A stretch of 35,360 bases of DNA from Candidatus Poribacteria bacterium. GTDB lineage: Bacteria; Poribacteria; WGA-4E; WGA-3G. Numbering within the stretch: position 1 is the first letter of the stretch; each line of letters opens with the position of its first letter. The position numbers were made by a program, and so were the translations under genes. This document shows positions 7,950 to 14,999 of the stretch, one piece after another. The stretch is from contig JAAXHL010000138.1 of assembly GCA_012270865.1 (NCBI GenBank), positions 1-35,360 of the forward strand, in the 5' to 3' direction. The notes under the pieces are model-generated. The model saw only the letters and a list, made by a program, of their open reading frames with translations, did not search any database and had not been told where the DNA came from.

Positions 7950-8278
7950 CAGAAAGAGGCACAGACTAACAGTCTATGCTACAACAGAAAAAGAGACACA
8001 GACTAACAGCATATCCTACAGAAGAAAGAGGCACAGGCTAACAGCCTATCCTACAAAAGAGAAGAGGCACAGACTAACAGTCTATGCTACAGAGGAAAGA
8101 GGCACAGACTAACAGTCTATGCTACAAGAGAAAAAGAGGCACAGGCTAACAGTCTATGCTACAGAGGAAAGAGGCACAGACTAACAGTCTATACTACAAG
8201 AGAAAAAGAGGCACAGACTAACAGTCTATGCTACAAGAGAAAAAGAGGCACAGACTAACAGTCTATGCTACAGAAAAA
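7950..8278 (+). repeat. Tandem array of about nine palindromic repeats (family D) in a leader
   Basis: About nine units of 34-37 bp, consensus GGCACAGACTAACAGTCTATGCTACA followed by a purine-rich AGAGAAAAAG-type linker (split here for reading: GGCACAGACT, AAC, AGTCTATGC, TACA). Each unit is a hairpin with 5-9 bp arms and loop AAC. Stems show compensatory change: AGACT/AGTCT in most, AGGCT/AGCCT in the third unit, AGGCT/AGTCT (G-T pair) in the sixth. The array lies between the putative ECF promoter and the GTG start at 8306, so it would be transcribed as a leader of about 350 nt. Linkers of 8-12 nt are too short for CRISPR spacers. Confidence 0.9.
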
Positions 8279-8305
8279 GAAAAAGGAAAATTTGGAGGTA
8301 AAACC

Positions 8306-9628
8306 GTGAAAGAAAATAACGTAGATGTATGGGATGCATTTCTTGGGACGCTTGAAAACCGGGGGCTTTCAAACGCTGACTGGGAGATTGCCGCCGATGT
8401 CGAAGAAAAATTAGTTGCCTACTTTAAGGCAAAAATTGATGCTGGGGTTGTTGATGGAAAAACGCTCCTTCCACCCGATTTGATATGGAATGAGTATGTC
8501 TGGCGGCTTCCTGAGGAGATGCCTCAAAAACTGCGGGAATATGCGGAACACGTGCTGAAAACGGACCCCGATAACGGTGCCGCTGCAAAGTTTTTGACAA
8601 TCGTGTTGGCAGGGTGGAACTACGACATACCGCCCGATGAATTCTGGACTTTTTCGGAAAAAGCCACGCTGCTGCTGCCGAGCGATATGGCACTCTGCTA
8701 TTTAGCGTTTATAAAATCAGGGATCGATCCGCTCTACTTTGATCAGGCCGTTATCGCACTTGAAAGGCTATTTGAACGGCACTGTAAAGGTGAAAAACCG
8801 ACTTTGTACGAGTGGCTATTCCGGTGTTGCTATGACTACTTGTACGTCACATCAAGACCCACCGATTTTTACGAGAGACTCGAAAGCGACGATCCGCTGT
8901 ATGAACGGTGGACGGCAGTGATGGAAAAGATTCAGGCGGTTTTTGAAGAACAGTTAGAACGAACACCGGACGATTGGAATACTGTCCGCATGTTAGTTGA
9001 AATTCTTGACGCTTTGGGAAATAGTGCAGCGCGGGAGAAGACACTCAAGGATGCGCAAGCGGTTTATGAAAAAGCGTTGGAACAAGACGAAAATAATAGG
9101 AACGCTTTAAGCGGATTAGCGAACATCTATGAGCGGTTGGGGAATGCCGAGCTTGCCAGAGTCTATAAGGTGAAAGCAGATCCAAGTTTGGGATGGGAGG
9201 GTCAGGTGTTGCCGGATTTCTGCTCACCCGTCGTTGACCTTGATGGCGAACCGATTTCGCTGGCTGAGTATCGTGGCAAAGTGGTTCTGATCGATTTCTG
9301 GGCGGTGTGGTGCGGTCCTTGTCTTGGAGAGATACCGAGAATCAAAGCCGTATACGAGAAGTATCATGACAACGGCTTTGACGTTATCGGCGTGAGTTTA
9401 GACGAAGACGAGGCGGCGTTGCGTGCCTATATCAAAGAGAATGAGATGCCGTGGCGACACATCTTCGACGGTCAAAAATGGTCTGGTACTCTCGTGGAGC
9501 AGTACGGTGTCCGCGGTATTCCTGCACCGTTTTTGATAGATCGGGAAGGCAAGGTAATTTCGGTTAAAGCGAGAGGTCATCTCTTAGATGAACTCGTTGC
9601 GGTGGAAATAGAAGACAAAAAGGGTTAG
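8306..9628 (+). CDS. TPR-containing TlpA/thioredoxin-like protein
   Basis: 440 aa from the GTG at 8306, chosen because GGAGGT lies 6 nt upstream; the frame stays open 26 codons earlier, but only through the tandem repeat array. The first 300 residues are helical with TPR-like repeats (near 255-290: AQAVYEKALEQ, NALSGLANIYERLGNAELA). The C-terminal ~130 residues are a redoxin/TlpA domain: LIDFWAVWCGPC with the WCGPC active site (Cys336, Cys339), VIGVSLDEDEAALRAYI, and the cis-proline segment GVRGIPAPFLID. It should perform thiol-disulfide exchange. Most TlpA proteins are exported, but no signal peptide is visible, so this one is probably cytoplasmic. It is the first gene after the ECF-type promoter and is followed 54 nt later by the sigma factor, pointing to a redox-stress role (inference). 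Confidence 0.88.
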   Translation: MKENNVDVWDAFLGTLENRGLSNADWEIAADVEEKLVAYFKAKIDAGVVDGKTLLPPDLIWNEYVWRLPEEMPQKLREYAEHVLKTDPDNGAAAKFLTIVLAGWNYDIPPDEFWTFSEKATLLLPSDMALCYLAFIKSGIDPLYFDQAVIALERLFERHCKGEKPTLYEWLFRCCYDYLYVTSRPTDFYERLESDDPLYERWTAVMEKIQAVFEEQLERTPDDWNTVRMLVEILDALGNSAAREKTLKDAQAVYEKALEQDENNRNALSGLANIYERLGNAELARVYKVKADPSLGWEGQVLPDFCSPVVDLDGEPISLAEYRGKVVLIDFWAVWCGPCLGEIPRIKAVYEKYHDNGFDVIGVSLDEDEAALRAYIKENEMPWRHIFDGQKWSGTLVEQYGVRGIPAPFLIDREGKVISVKARGHLLDELVAVEIEDKKG

Positions 9629-9682
9629 AGACACTATATCTGAAAATGTCTTGATCAAGCAGTCGTACGGAGTGTAATAGCA

Positions 9683-10276
9683 ATGGATGCGTCACGTGAT
9701 GAAGAGTTGGTACATCAGAGTTTAGACGATGAAGATGAAGGTGCTTTTGAAATCCTTTATCACCGTTACGAGATGGCACTTCTCAATTTTTTCTATCGGC
9801 GCGTCGGCAGCTGGGAGACCGCGCAGGACCTGATGCAAGAGACATTTATCAGAGTGCATACACACCTCGGAACGCTTCGGGATCGCAAGAAGTTTTCGAG
9901 TTGGATGTTCAGTATTGCGAGGCAACTCATCGCTGCACATATCAGAGAAAGTCGGCGAAACGTCGAGACGGATCCGGTTGACGAAATCTTTGAGACGCAT
10001 CGGATAGAGCCTGAGCACCGCTCGCCTGTGGAATCGATTATCGCTGAAGAGCAGATGGAGATCGTCCGTGTTTTGGCGCAGCGGTTGCCGGAATCAGAAC
10101 AGCGTGCGTTTGAACTGCGACTTAACAACATGAAACTCGAAGAAATTGCGGAAACTTTAGGTATTAGCGCGTCGGCGACGAAGGTTCGGTTGCATCGTGC
10201 TAAAGCGAAATTGGTTGATTGGATGAAGTCGGAATATCCGGGCGAGTTTGACTATCTGTTTCCGGACAAAGATTAG
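9683..10276 (+). CDS. ECF-type RNA polymerase sigma factor
   Basis: 197 aa. Region 2 (about 20-90): AFEILYHRYEMALLNFFYRR, TAQDLMQETFIRVH and KFSSWMFSIARQLIAAHIR. Region 4 (about 125-180): LPESEQRAFELRLNNMKLEEIA, then the helix-turn-helix ETLGISASATKVRLHRAKAKL. Regions 1 and 3 are absent, as in group 4 sigmas. It directs RNA polymerase to a small regulon. ATG at 9683 with GGAG about 10 nt upstream. It follows the thioredoxin-like gene by 54 nt with no promoter seen between, so it is probably co-transcribed from 7909. No recognisable anti-sigma gene is beside it; the neighbours are the redoxin protein and two unknown soluble proteins, either of which might have that role. The matching promoters at 7909 and 10311 suggest autoregulation. 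Confidence 0.93.
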   Translation: MDASRDEELVHQSLDDEDEGAFEILYHRYEMALLNFFYRRVGSWETAQDLMQETFIRVHTHLGTLRDRKKFSSWMFSIARQLIAAHIRESRRNVETDPVDEIFETHRIEPEHRSPVESIIAEEQMEIVRVLAQRLPESEQRAFELRLNNMKLEEIAETLGISASATKVRLHRAKAKLVDWMKSEYPGEFDYLFPDKD

Positions 10277-10310
10277 AAATTGCGGCATATCAAGAAAATT
10301 CGCCTGTTCT

Positions 10311-10344
10311 ATGTAACCTTTTCTGCCGACTTGCATTCTTAATT
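10311..10344 (+). promoter_or_regulatory. Putative ECF sigma promoter, copy 2
   Basis: TATGTAACCTTTT (10310-10322), 10 nt, then GCATTCTTAA (10333-10342): the same blocks and spacing as at 7908-7940, while the sequence between them differs. It starts about 35 nt after the sigma gene, and the ATG at 10364 follows with an ideal AAAGGAGGTG ribosome site at 10350-10359. Confidence 0.65.
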
Positions 10345-10363
10345 CACTGAAAGGAGGTGCAAC

Positions 10364-11071
10364 ATGACACCGATAGAGGTCAAGGAGTTGTTGAAAGCCT
10401 TAATTGTGGAGGAGGGTCTGCCGATTGATGTTATTGATATCGCACCTTCTCAAGATTTAGCGGTGAAGTATTCGATAACAGAGGCGCGTATTAAGGATGT
10501 CATCACGCAATGGAACAAGAGTGGTAAACTCCACGTGCTTCCGCCTGGGCGACCAGAGATTATGGAGTTCTATGTCAAAACGGATGCCGATTCGCCTGCA
10601 AAGGAGTTGTTGGAAGCCGCAGCCGTTGAAGCACTCCTCGAATCTGTGATAACGGAACAGCGGTTGCCTATCTGTTTTAGCGATTGCGGTCTCCGACTGA
10701 TTACACTTGCCGAGGACGATACGACGGGTTACCCTGTAAAAATCCTTCACGGTGGATTCCGATTAGAGAAATGGGGTGGAACGGAGGTAGAACTATCGGA
10801 ACTTGAGGCGGTAGCGCATCGATTTGAGGTTTCGCTAAAAGCGAACAGGTTGAAAGCAAAACTGTTCCATCGCGGTTTCCGGCTCGAAAAGGAGGCGGAA
10901 GCCGAGATGCCACTCTCACAAGTCAAAGAGATCGCGGAACAGATAGATACAACCCTCGGCATCAACTATGTGCTGAATGCTTATGGATACGCGAACAGTG
11001 ATGATGCCTCGGAAACGAACTGGACGGGTGCGAGTATCTGTGTTTCCATGTGGCGTTTTCCGCGGCGTTGA
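10364..11071 (+). CDS. Unrecognised protein with internal GFRLEK repeats (paralogue 1)
   Basis: 235 aa, no known family recognised, no signal peptide, probably cytoplasmic. It is a tandem paralogue of the next gene: both open with M-x-P-x-x-VKELL and carry repeated segments of about 38-40 residues built on LLH-x-GF-x-L. Here these are ILHGGFRLEKWGGTEVELSE (127-146) and LFHRGFRLEKEAEAEMPLSQ (167-186), each followed by an amphipathic helix; a weaker copy, LPICFSDCGLRLITLAED, is at 101-118. Residues 30-60 could be a small helical or winged-helix domain, but this is uncertain. The C-terminal 18 residues do not align well with the paralogue. It lies directly behind the second ECF-type promoter, so it is a likely target of the sigma factor. 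Confidence 0.8.
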   Translation: MTPIEVKELLKALIVEEGLPIDVIDIAPSQDLAVKYSITEARIKDVITQWNKSGKLHVLPPGRPEIMEFYVKTDADSPAKELLEAAAVEALLESVITEQRLPICFSDCGLRLITLAEDDTTGYPVKILHGGFRLEKWGGTEVELSELEAVAHRFEVSLKANRLKAKLFHRGFRLEKEAEAEMPLSQVKEIAEQIDTTLGINYVLNAYGYANSDDASETNWTGASICVSMWRFPRR

Positions 11072-11114
11072 ATCGCAAAGTGGATGGAATTTGAATCAAG
11101 AAAAGGAGAAAACC

Positions 11115-11861
11115 ATGAATCCAAATGATGTCAAAGAACTATTAGACGCTTCAATTGCTGGACTCGGACTGCCGCTCCGCGCTTTTAATAGCGGTCCACA
11201 ATTAGTGAATAACGGAGTATGGGATACATCGAAAAAATCGAGCGTGCAGGAAGTAGTGGATCAATGGATGAACGGATGTGGTAAGAGCCATTCTATCTCT
11301 ACTGGGCAAACGGCTTCCAACATAGAGAAAGCGATAGCGATTCTCGCCTTAGAGACATACCGTGTTCCAGAAATCGAGGAGATTTTGAAATCCTTAGTCG
11401 CAGAACAATCCCTGCCTTTGATCGTTGTTGACAACGGTTTTAAATTGAAGGTTTTGGCAGATGAAGGCGTGGTTTATCGGTGTGACGATATGGTAGAACT
11501 GGAACGGATAATAGAAAAAGAGGGGTTAGATGTTTCGCTGCTGCATAGCGGTTTTGATCTGTGGCGGGAAGAGAACAGTGCTGAAATCCCGTTTTCACAG
11601 TATGAAGCGTTGGCAAATCGTCTTGCGTCTGCTTTAGAAGAACATGGATTGCAGGTAAAATTACTCCATAACGGCTTCAGGCTTGAGAAGAACGCCGAAG
11701 ATGAGATAGATATTGCTGAGGCGAAAGAACTCACCTATCGCTTAGAGATTATGGTGGGTATCCGCTACGTTCAAGGGAACTATTCCTATTCAAATGATGT
11801 ACAGAACCCTGAAGTCCATTGGCATTCTGCTGGTGTGAATACTGCCTTACCGATACTTTGA
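11115..11861 (+). CDS. Unrecognised protein with three internal GF-x-L repeats (paralogue 2)
   Basis: 248 aa from the ATG at 11115, chosen for AAAAGGAG 7 nt upstream and for alignment with the paralogue; an open frame upstream overlaps the end of the preceding gene and is not used. Three successive repeats are visible: LPLIVVDNGFKLKVLADEG (100-118), VSLLHSGFDLWREENSAEIP (140-159) and VKLLHNGFRLEKNAEDEIDI (181-200), each followed by a helix such as SQYEALANRLASALEEHGL. The C-terminus, VGIRYVQGNYSYSND, matches LGINYVLNAYGYANSD of the first copy. No catalytic motif is recognised. The two genes are 43 nt apart and probably form one transcript, possibly continuing to the ferredoxins. Confidence 0.8.
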   Translation: MNPNDVKELLDASIAGLGLPLRAFNSGPQLVNNGVWDTSKKSSVQEVVDQWMNGCGKSHSISTGQTASNIEKAIAILALETYRVPEIEEILKSLVAEQSLPLIVVDNGFKLKVLADEGVVYRCDDMVELERIIEKEGLDVSLLHSGFDLWREENSAEIPFSQYEALANRLASALEEHGLQVKLLHNGFRLEKNAEDEIDIAEAKELTYRLEIMVGIRYVQGNYSYSNDVQNPEVHWHSAGVNTALPIL

Positions 11862-11879
11862 AACAAAACGAACCCGAAT

Positions 11880-11908
11880 GGCAAGCTGCCAACGTTGGAG
11901 AGCTTGCC
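11880..11908 (+). repeat. Hairpin before the first ferredoxin
   Basis: GGCAAGCT (11880-11887) pairs with AGCTTGCC (11901-11908); the loop holds the palindrome CCAACGTTGG. It lies between the stop at 11861 and the ferredoxin ATG at 11937. It could end the upstream transcript or stabilise the ferredoxin mRNA. Confidence 0.55.
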
Positions 11909-11936
11909 CCACTAAAATACACAAAAAGGAGAAAAA

Positions 11937-12200
11937 ATGACGTACGTAATTTGTGAACCCTGCATCGATGTAAAAGACAGCGCGTGTGTTGATGTTTGCC
12001 CAGTGGATTGCATTCATCCGCACCCGACCAGTGCAGCCGACGAATTTGAAGAGGTTAACCAACTCTACATTGATCCGGAGGAGTGCATCGATTGTGCTGT
12101 CTGCGAACCAGAATGTCCGGTTGAGGCTATCTTTATAGAGGATGAAGTCCCCGAAGAGTGGGAAGATTTTATAGACATCAACGCGGAATATTTTGAATAG
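11937..12200 (+). CDS. fdxA: Seven-iron-type ferredoxin, copy 1
   Basis: 87 aa, cytoplasmic electron carrier of the FdxA ([3Fe-4S][4Fe-4S]) type. Cysteine pattern: Cys9-x7-Cys17-x3-Cys21-Pro-x2-Cys25 in the first half, and IDCAVCEPECPVEAI (Cys-x2-Cys-x2-Cys-x3-Cys-Pro, counting the Cys of ECID) in the second. Wider spacing of the first cluster's cysteines (x7) is typical of the 3Fe site in seven-iron ferredoxins. The acidic tail, EVPEEWEDFIDINAEYFE, is also family-typical. ATG with AAAAGGAG about 7 nt upstream. It is followed by a hairpin and by a near-duplicate gene. The symbol is by family resemblance. Confidence 0.9.
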   Translation: MTYVICEPCIDVKDSACVDVCPVDCIHPHPTSAADEFEEVNQLYIDPEECIDCAVCEPECPVEAIFIEDEVPEEWEDFIDINAEYFE

Positions 12201-12211
12201 ACAGCAACAGG

Positions 12212-12250
12212 TTGGCACGCGAATACCGGTATTTGGTACTCGTGTGCCAA
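12212..12250 (+). repeat. Hairpin E1 after the first ferredoxin
   Basis: A 39-nt inverted repeat: TTGGCACGCGAATACC pairs with GGTACTCGTGTGCCAA. Relative to E2 (12562-12600) the arms differ at several places yet still pair (some G-T). It lies 12 nt after the stop of the first ferredoxin and before the ribosome site of the second. Confidence 0.75.
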
Positions 12251-12286
12251 CCGACCAAAAAACAGAGAAAAAAGGAGATAAATGAG

Positions 12287-12550
12287 ATGGCTTACGTAAT
12301 TTGCGAGCCCTGTATCGACGTAAAAGACAGCGCGTGTGCTGACGTGTGCCCTGTAGATTGCATCTATCCACATGCGGACGAGACACCCGACGAATATGAA
12401 GCCGTAAATCAACTTTATATTGATCCGGAAGAATGTATTGATTGTGATGTGTGTACGCCTGAGTGTCCTGTTGAGGCTATCTTCATGGAAGAGGATGTGC
12501 CAGAAGAGTGGGAGCATTTTATAGACATCAATGCGGAATATTTTGAATAG
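12287..12550 (+). CDS. fdxA: Seven-iron-type ferredoxin, copy 2
   Basis: 87 aa, a tandem paralogue of the preceding ferredoxin, with the same opening YVICEPCIDVKDSAC and the same tail FIDINAEYFE. Start ATG at 12287 with AAAGGAGAT about 8 nt upstream; the frame is open further upstream, but only through the E1 hairpin. Cysteines are conserved in both cluster sites. Differences include IDCDVCTPECP in place of IDCAVCEPECP, near the second cluster, and a changed loop PHADETPDEYEAV, which could tune redox potential or partner choice (inference). The duplicated unit of about 350 bp includes the gene and its 3' hairpin. Confidence 0.9.
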   Translation: MAYVICEPCIDVKDSACADVCPVDCIYPHADETPDEYEAVNQLYIDPEECIDCDVCTPECPVEAIFMEEDVPEEWEHFIDINAEYFE

Positions 12551-12561
12551 ATAACAACAGG

Positions 12562-12600
12562 TTGGCACACGAACACCGGTATCTGGTATTCGTGTGCCAA
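12562..12600. terminator. Hairpin E2 between converging genes
   Basis: TTGGCACACGAA (12562-12573) and TTCGTGTGCCAA (12589-12600) form a perfect 12-bp stem, with further pairing of CACC and GGTA inside. It lies between the second ferredoxin and the 3' end of the minus-strand gene at 12605. There is no T-tract, so it may be a 3' stabilising hairpin rather than a classic intrinsic terminator. Confidence 0.5.
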
Positions 12601-12604
12601 TGTC

Positions 12605-12967
12605 TTAAGGTTGGATAATTTGCTGTCGCTTGAGCGTTTCGATTTCTTGTTTAAGCACTTCAATCTGCTTTTCGATTGAGCGGTCTTTTCTACTGGGCCA
12701 CGCGATAATAATTTGTGGGAGACCTACGGCAACGACAATTAGAACCATGAGCCATGTCATAATCTTTTCTATACCACTGACACGCCCATTTAGCGTAGCG
12801 ACTTCAGTCTTTAGCGCGGCAATATCCTCTTTTATAGGTTTGACTTCTTCTTTAATCGCGTCTCTGACAATCAAGCGTATCTGATTGAGGTCCGCTTCGT
12901 CTAACGCGCCGAGAGCGGGAAGTGCTATTGTACAAAAGAGTATCGAAAGGGCAAGCATCGTCTTCAT
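12605..12967 (-). CDS. Small membrane protein with coiled coils
   Basis: 120 aa from the ATG at 12967; a TTG four codons earlier is less likely. Signal peptide-like N-terminus (MKTMLALSILFCTIALPALG), then a charged helical region (about 21-65: VRDAIKEEVKPIKEDIAALK, TEVATLNGRVSGIEKI) with heptad spacing. Next comes one membrane segment (WLMVLIVVAVGLPQIIIAWP), then a second coiled coil (SIEKQIEVLKQEIETLKRQQ). No family beyond that is recognised. It may be an oligomeric inner-membrane protein with coiled coils on both sides. It is a single gene with its own promoter upstream. Confidence 0.7.
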   Translation of the reverse strand: MKTMLALSILFCTIALPALGALDEADLNQIRLIVRDAIKEEVKPIKEDIAALKTEVATLNGRVSGIEKIMTWLMVLIVVAVGLPQIIIAWPSRKDRSIEKQIEVLKQEIETLKRQQIIQP

Positions 12968-13013
12968 GAGGTGTTCCAATACCTGTTTGATTTATCCCCC
13001 CGCGAAGGTGGGA

Positions 13014-13055
13014 GGGTGGCAGACCTGCCTTACGGCAAGCTTCGCAGTGCCACCC
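13014..13055. repeat. Leader hairpin of the 12967 gene
   Basis: GGGTGGCA (13014-13021) pairs with TGCCACCC (13048-13055), with the shorter palindromic parts GCCTTACGGC inside. It falls within the predicted 5' leader of the small membrane protein gene. Confidence 0.5.
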
Positions 13056-13070
13056 AAAACTGGTTAGAAT

Positions 13071-13099
13071 AGTATATCAGATTGGGAAAAGATTTGCAA
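13071..13099 (-). promoter_or_regulatory. Likely sigma-70 promoter of the 12967 gene
   Basis: On the minus strand: TTGCAA (13094-13099), a 17-nt spacer, then TATACT (13071-13076) preceded by an extended TG-A. It gives a leader of roughly 100 nt containing the hairpin at 13014-13055. Confidence 0.55.
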
Positions 13100-13170
13100 G
13101 TTTTTTCGGATTCGACGGGGACCGCATCTCACGCCGATAAGCCGGATTATAGTCCAGCAGCGGAAGCTAC

Positions 13171-14457
13171 TCAGAAAAGCGGTGCTGATGTTTTTCCCAT
13201 CACACGCGGGAGCCAGAGACTCAGGTCCGGAATGTATGTCACCAACACGAGTGCGACTAACAACAGCGCGATAAATAGCAGCACCGAACGGTACAGCATC
13301 ACAACAGACCGGTCAAACTTCATACTGGAGATAAACAGGTTCATCCCGATCGGTGGGGTCAAATATCCGATTTCAAGGTTCGTCAGGACGATAATACCGA
13401 GGTGTGCTTTGTCAATCCCAAACTGTTCTGCGATAGGGAGCAGCAACGGCACCACAATGATTATCGCTGAAAAGATGTCCATCAGACACCCGACGATGAG
13501 TAAGAAGATGTTGAGTCCGATGAGCGTAATAATACGACTTTCCGTTGTTGATTGAATCCAATCGAGAACCGTTGTCGGTACGTCGAGTGTGATGAGGTAG
13601 TTGGTCAACCCGAGAGCGATACCGAGGATAATGAGGATTGCGCCGACGAGGACGGTACTCTCTTTGATGATGCGTGGCAACACTTTCAACGAAATCGAAC
13701 GGTGGATGACGATCTCTACAACGCAGGCATAGATGACCGTTAGTGCCGCTGCTTCATCGAGCGTAACGATACCGGATAGATAGCCGCCTAACACCACAAA
13801 GGGTAGCAGTATTTCCCACTTCGCATCCCAAAGCGTTCGCAGAAAAACCTTCCCATCAAAGGGTGTCGTCTCCGTCTTTTTGAAGAAACTCCATCCAGAG
13901 CAGTAGACCCCCAAGACTCCGAGAATGAGCATCCCCGGAATGATACCGGCGAGGAACATCGTATCAATACGGACCTGCGCGACAATGGCATAGAGGATTA
14001 GCGGCACGCTCGGTGGGAACAGCAATCCTATGCTTCCAGAAGCCGTCAGCAATCCGAGCGAAAATTTCTCGTTATAGGTTTGGCGTAGTATCGGATAGAC
14101 CAATCCGCCGAGTGCGACAATCGTTACGCCGGACGCGCCTGTGAAGGTGGTAAAGAAGGCACAAGTGGTGAGGACGACGACGGCGATACCGCCGGGTAAC
14201 CAACCGACGCTTGCGCGCGCGAACGCCACTAACCGCTGCGGTGCTTTCCCTTCAGCGATGATGTATCCCGCAAATGTGAAAAGCGGAATAATCAGAATCG
14301 TCGAATTCCGGGTGAGACGGTTGAAGTCGATGAGGATCGTCGCAATCGGTTCGCCTGCCATGGCGTAACCGATAATCGAAGCACCGCCGAGTAAAACGAA
14401 AAGCGCGCCACCGAGAAGTGCGAAGCCGACCAATCCGATGCCAATAAGGAGTCCCAT
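13171..14457 (-). CDS. dctM: TRAP transporter large permease (DctM family)
   Basis: 428 aa, the usual length, with about 12 hydrophobic segments across the inner membrane. Family features include GGASIIGYAMAGEP near residue 25, the ASGSIGLLFPPSVPLILYA segment near 145, and LTPPIGMNLFI near 365. DctM is the sodium- or proton-driven translocation subunit that takes up organic acids delivered by a periplasmic DctP protein. Its start overlaps the dctQ stop by one base (TGATG), so the two are translationally coupled. It is the last gene of the kdsB-pyrG-larA-larA-dctQ-dctM run. No dctP is in the window. Linked LarA homologues suggest a hydroxy acid substrate (inference). Confidence 0.93.
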   Translation of the reverse strand: MGLLIGIGLVGFALLGGALFVLLGGASIIGYAMAGEPIATILIDFNRLTRNSTILIIPLFTFAGYIIAEGKAPQRLVAFARASVGWLPGGIAVVVLTTCAFFTTFTGASGVTIVALGGLVYPILRQTYNEKFSLGLLTASGSIGLLFPPSVPLILYAIVAQVRIDTMFLAGIIPGMLILGVLGVYCSGWSFFKKTETTPFDGKVFLRTLWDAKWEILLPFVVLGGYLSGIVTLDEAAALTVIYACVVEIVIHRSISLKVLPRIIKESTVLVGAILIILGIALGLTNYLITLDVPTTVLDWIQSTTESRIITLIGLNIFLLIVGCLMDIFSAIIIVVPLLLPIAEQFGIDKAHLGIIVLTNLEIGYLTPPIGMNLFISSMKFDRSVVMLYRSVLLFIALLLVALVLVTYIPDLSLWLPRVMGKTSAPLF

Positions 14458-14999
14458 CAGTCTGCCTCTCCTTCCACAGTGTCGGGTGTGTCTTCACGAT
14501 TTGTTAGATTGATGCCGATCTGTAGTGCGATATGGATACCGATGAGGACGAACCCGTAAGGGATGATCGTCTTTGCCCACCACAACGGGACGCTTCCGAT
14601 GAGGACAGCTTCGCTTAATTGTTCATCCGCGAGAAAAAGAAAGCCGTAATACGCTAAGATCGCAACGACGACGAGCGCGATACAATCAATAACGAAGTTC
14701 GTCCAGCGTGTGTACCTATCCGGTAGGATCCGACTGAGGACATCAATACTAATATGCCGGCGTTCACAGGTTGCGAGTGCTGCACCGAAGAAGCAGAGCC
14801 AGAGCGTCAAGTGCTGAAGCATTATATCGCTCCACAGTAGGCTTGCGCTGAAGACGTACCGCATCACGACCTTGAGTATCGCCAGCCCGATCATCATTGC
14901 GATAATGAGGCACAGGAAACCGGTCTCGATTTTACCGAGGAACGCGTTCGCGTCTTGCAGGAGAGCGTTCCCGTTTGGACTATTTTTTTCTATCTGCAT
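14457..14999 (-). CDS. dctQ: TRAP transporter small permease (DctQ family)
   Basis: 180 aa with four hydrophobic segments (about 30-52, 68-85, 105-128 and 145-165), as usual for DctQ. The family-typical SASLLWSDIMLQHLTLWLCFFGAA and RRHISIDVLSRILP segments are present. It forms the membrane complex with DctM. Its ATG is the base next to the stop of the upstream LarA-like gene, with no gap, so the genes are clearly one operon. Confidence 0.9.
   Translation of the reverse strand: MQIEKNSPNGNALLQDANAFLGKIETGFLCLIIAMMIGLAILKVVMRYVFSASLLWSDIMLQHLTLWLCFFGAALATCERRHISIDVLSRILPDRYTRWTNFVIDCIALVVVAILAYYGFLFLADEQLSEAVLIGSVPLWWAKTIIPYGFVLIGIHIALQIGINLTNREDTPDTVEGEAD

Noticed and set aside
7950..8278. 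Tandem array as a CRISPR
   Set aside because: The between-repeat stretches are only about 8-12 nt, purine-rich and similar to each other. They are linkers rather than spacers, and there are no cas genes.
8228..8305. Upstream in-frame start of the thioredoxin-like gene at 8228
   Set aside because: It lies inside the repeat array. The GTG at 8306 has an ideal GGAGGT site, and the extra residues are only translated repeat.
10977..11114. N-terminal extension of the second GFRLEK protein into the previous gene
   Set aside because: The ATG at 11115 has a good ribosome site and aligns with the start of its paralogue.
11847..12568. Long antisense open frames over the ferredoxin genes
   Set aside because: They mirror the coding strand's cysteine-rich codon pattern, have no ribosome site, and the forward frames are clear ferredoxins.
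13082..13555. Forward open frame antisense to dctM
   Set aside because: It overlaps a well-supported TRAP permease, and its low-complexity Ser/Thr/Asn composition is typical of a shadow frame.
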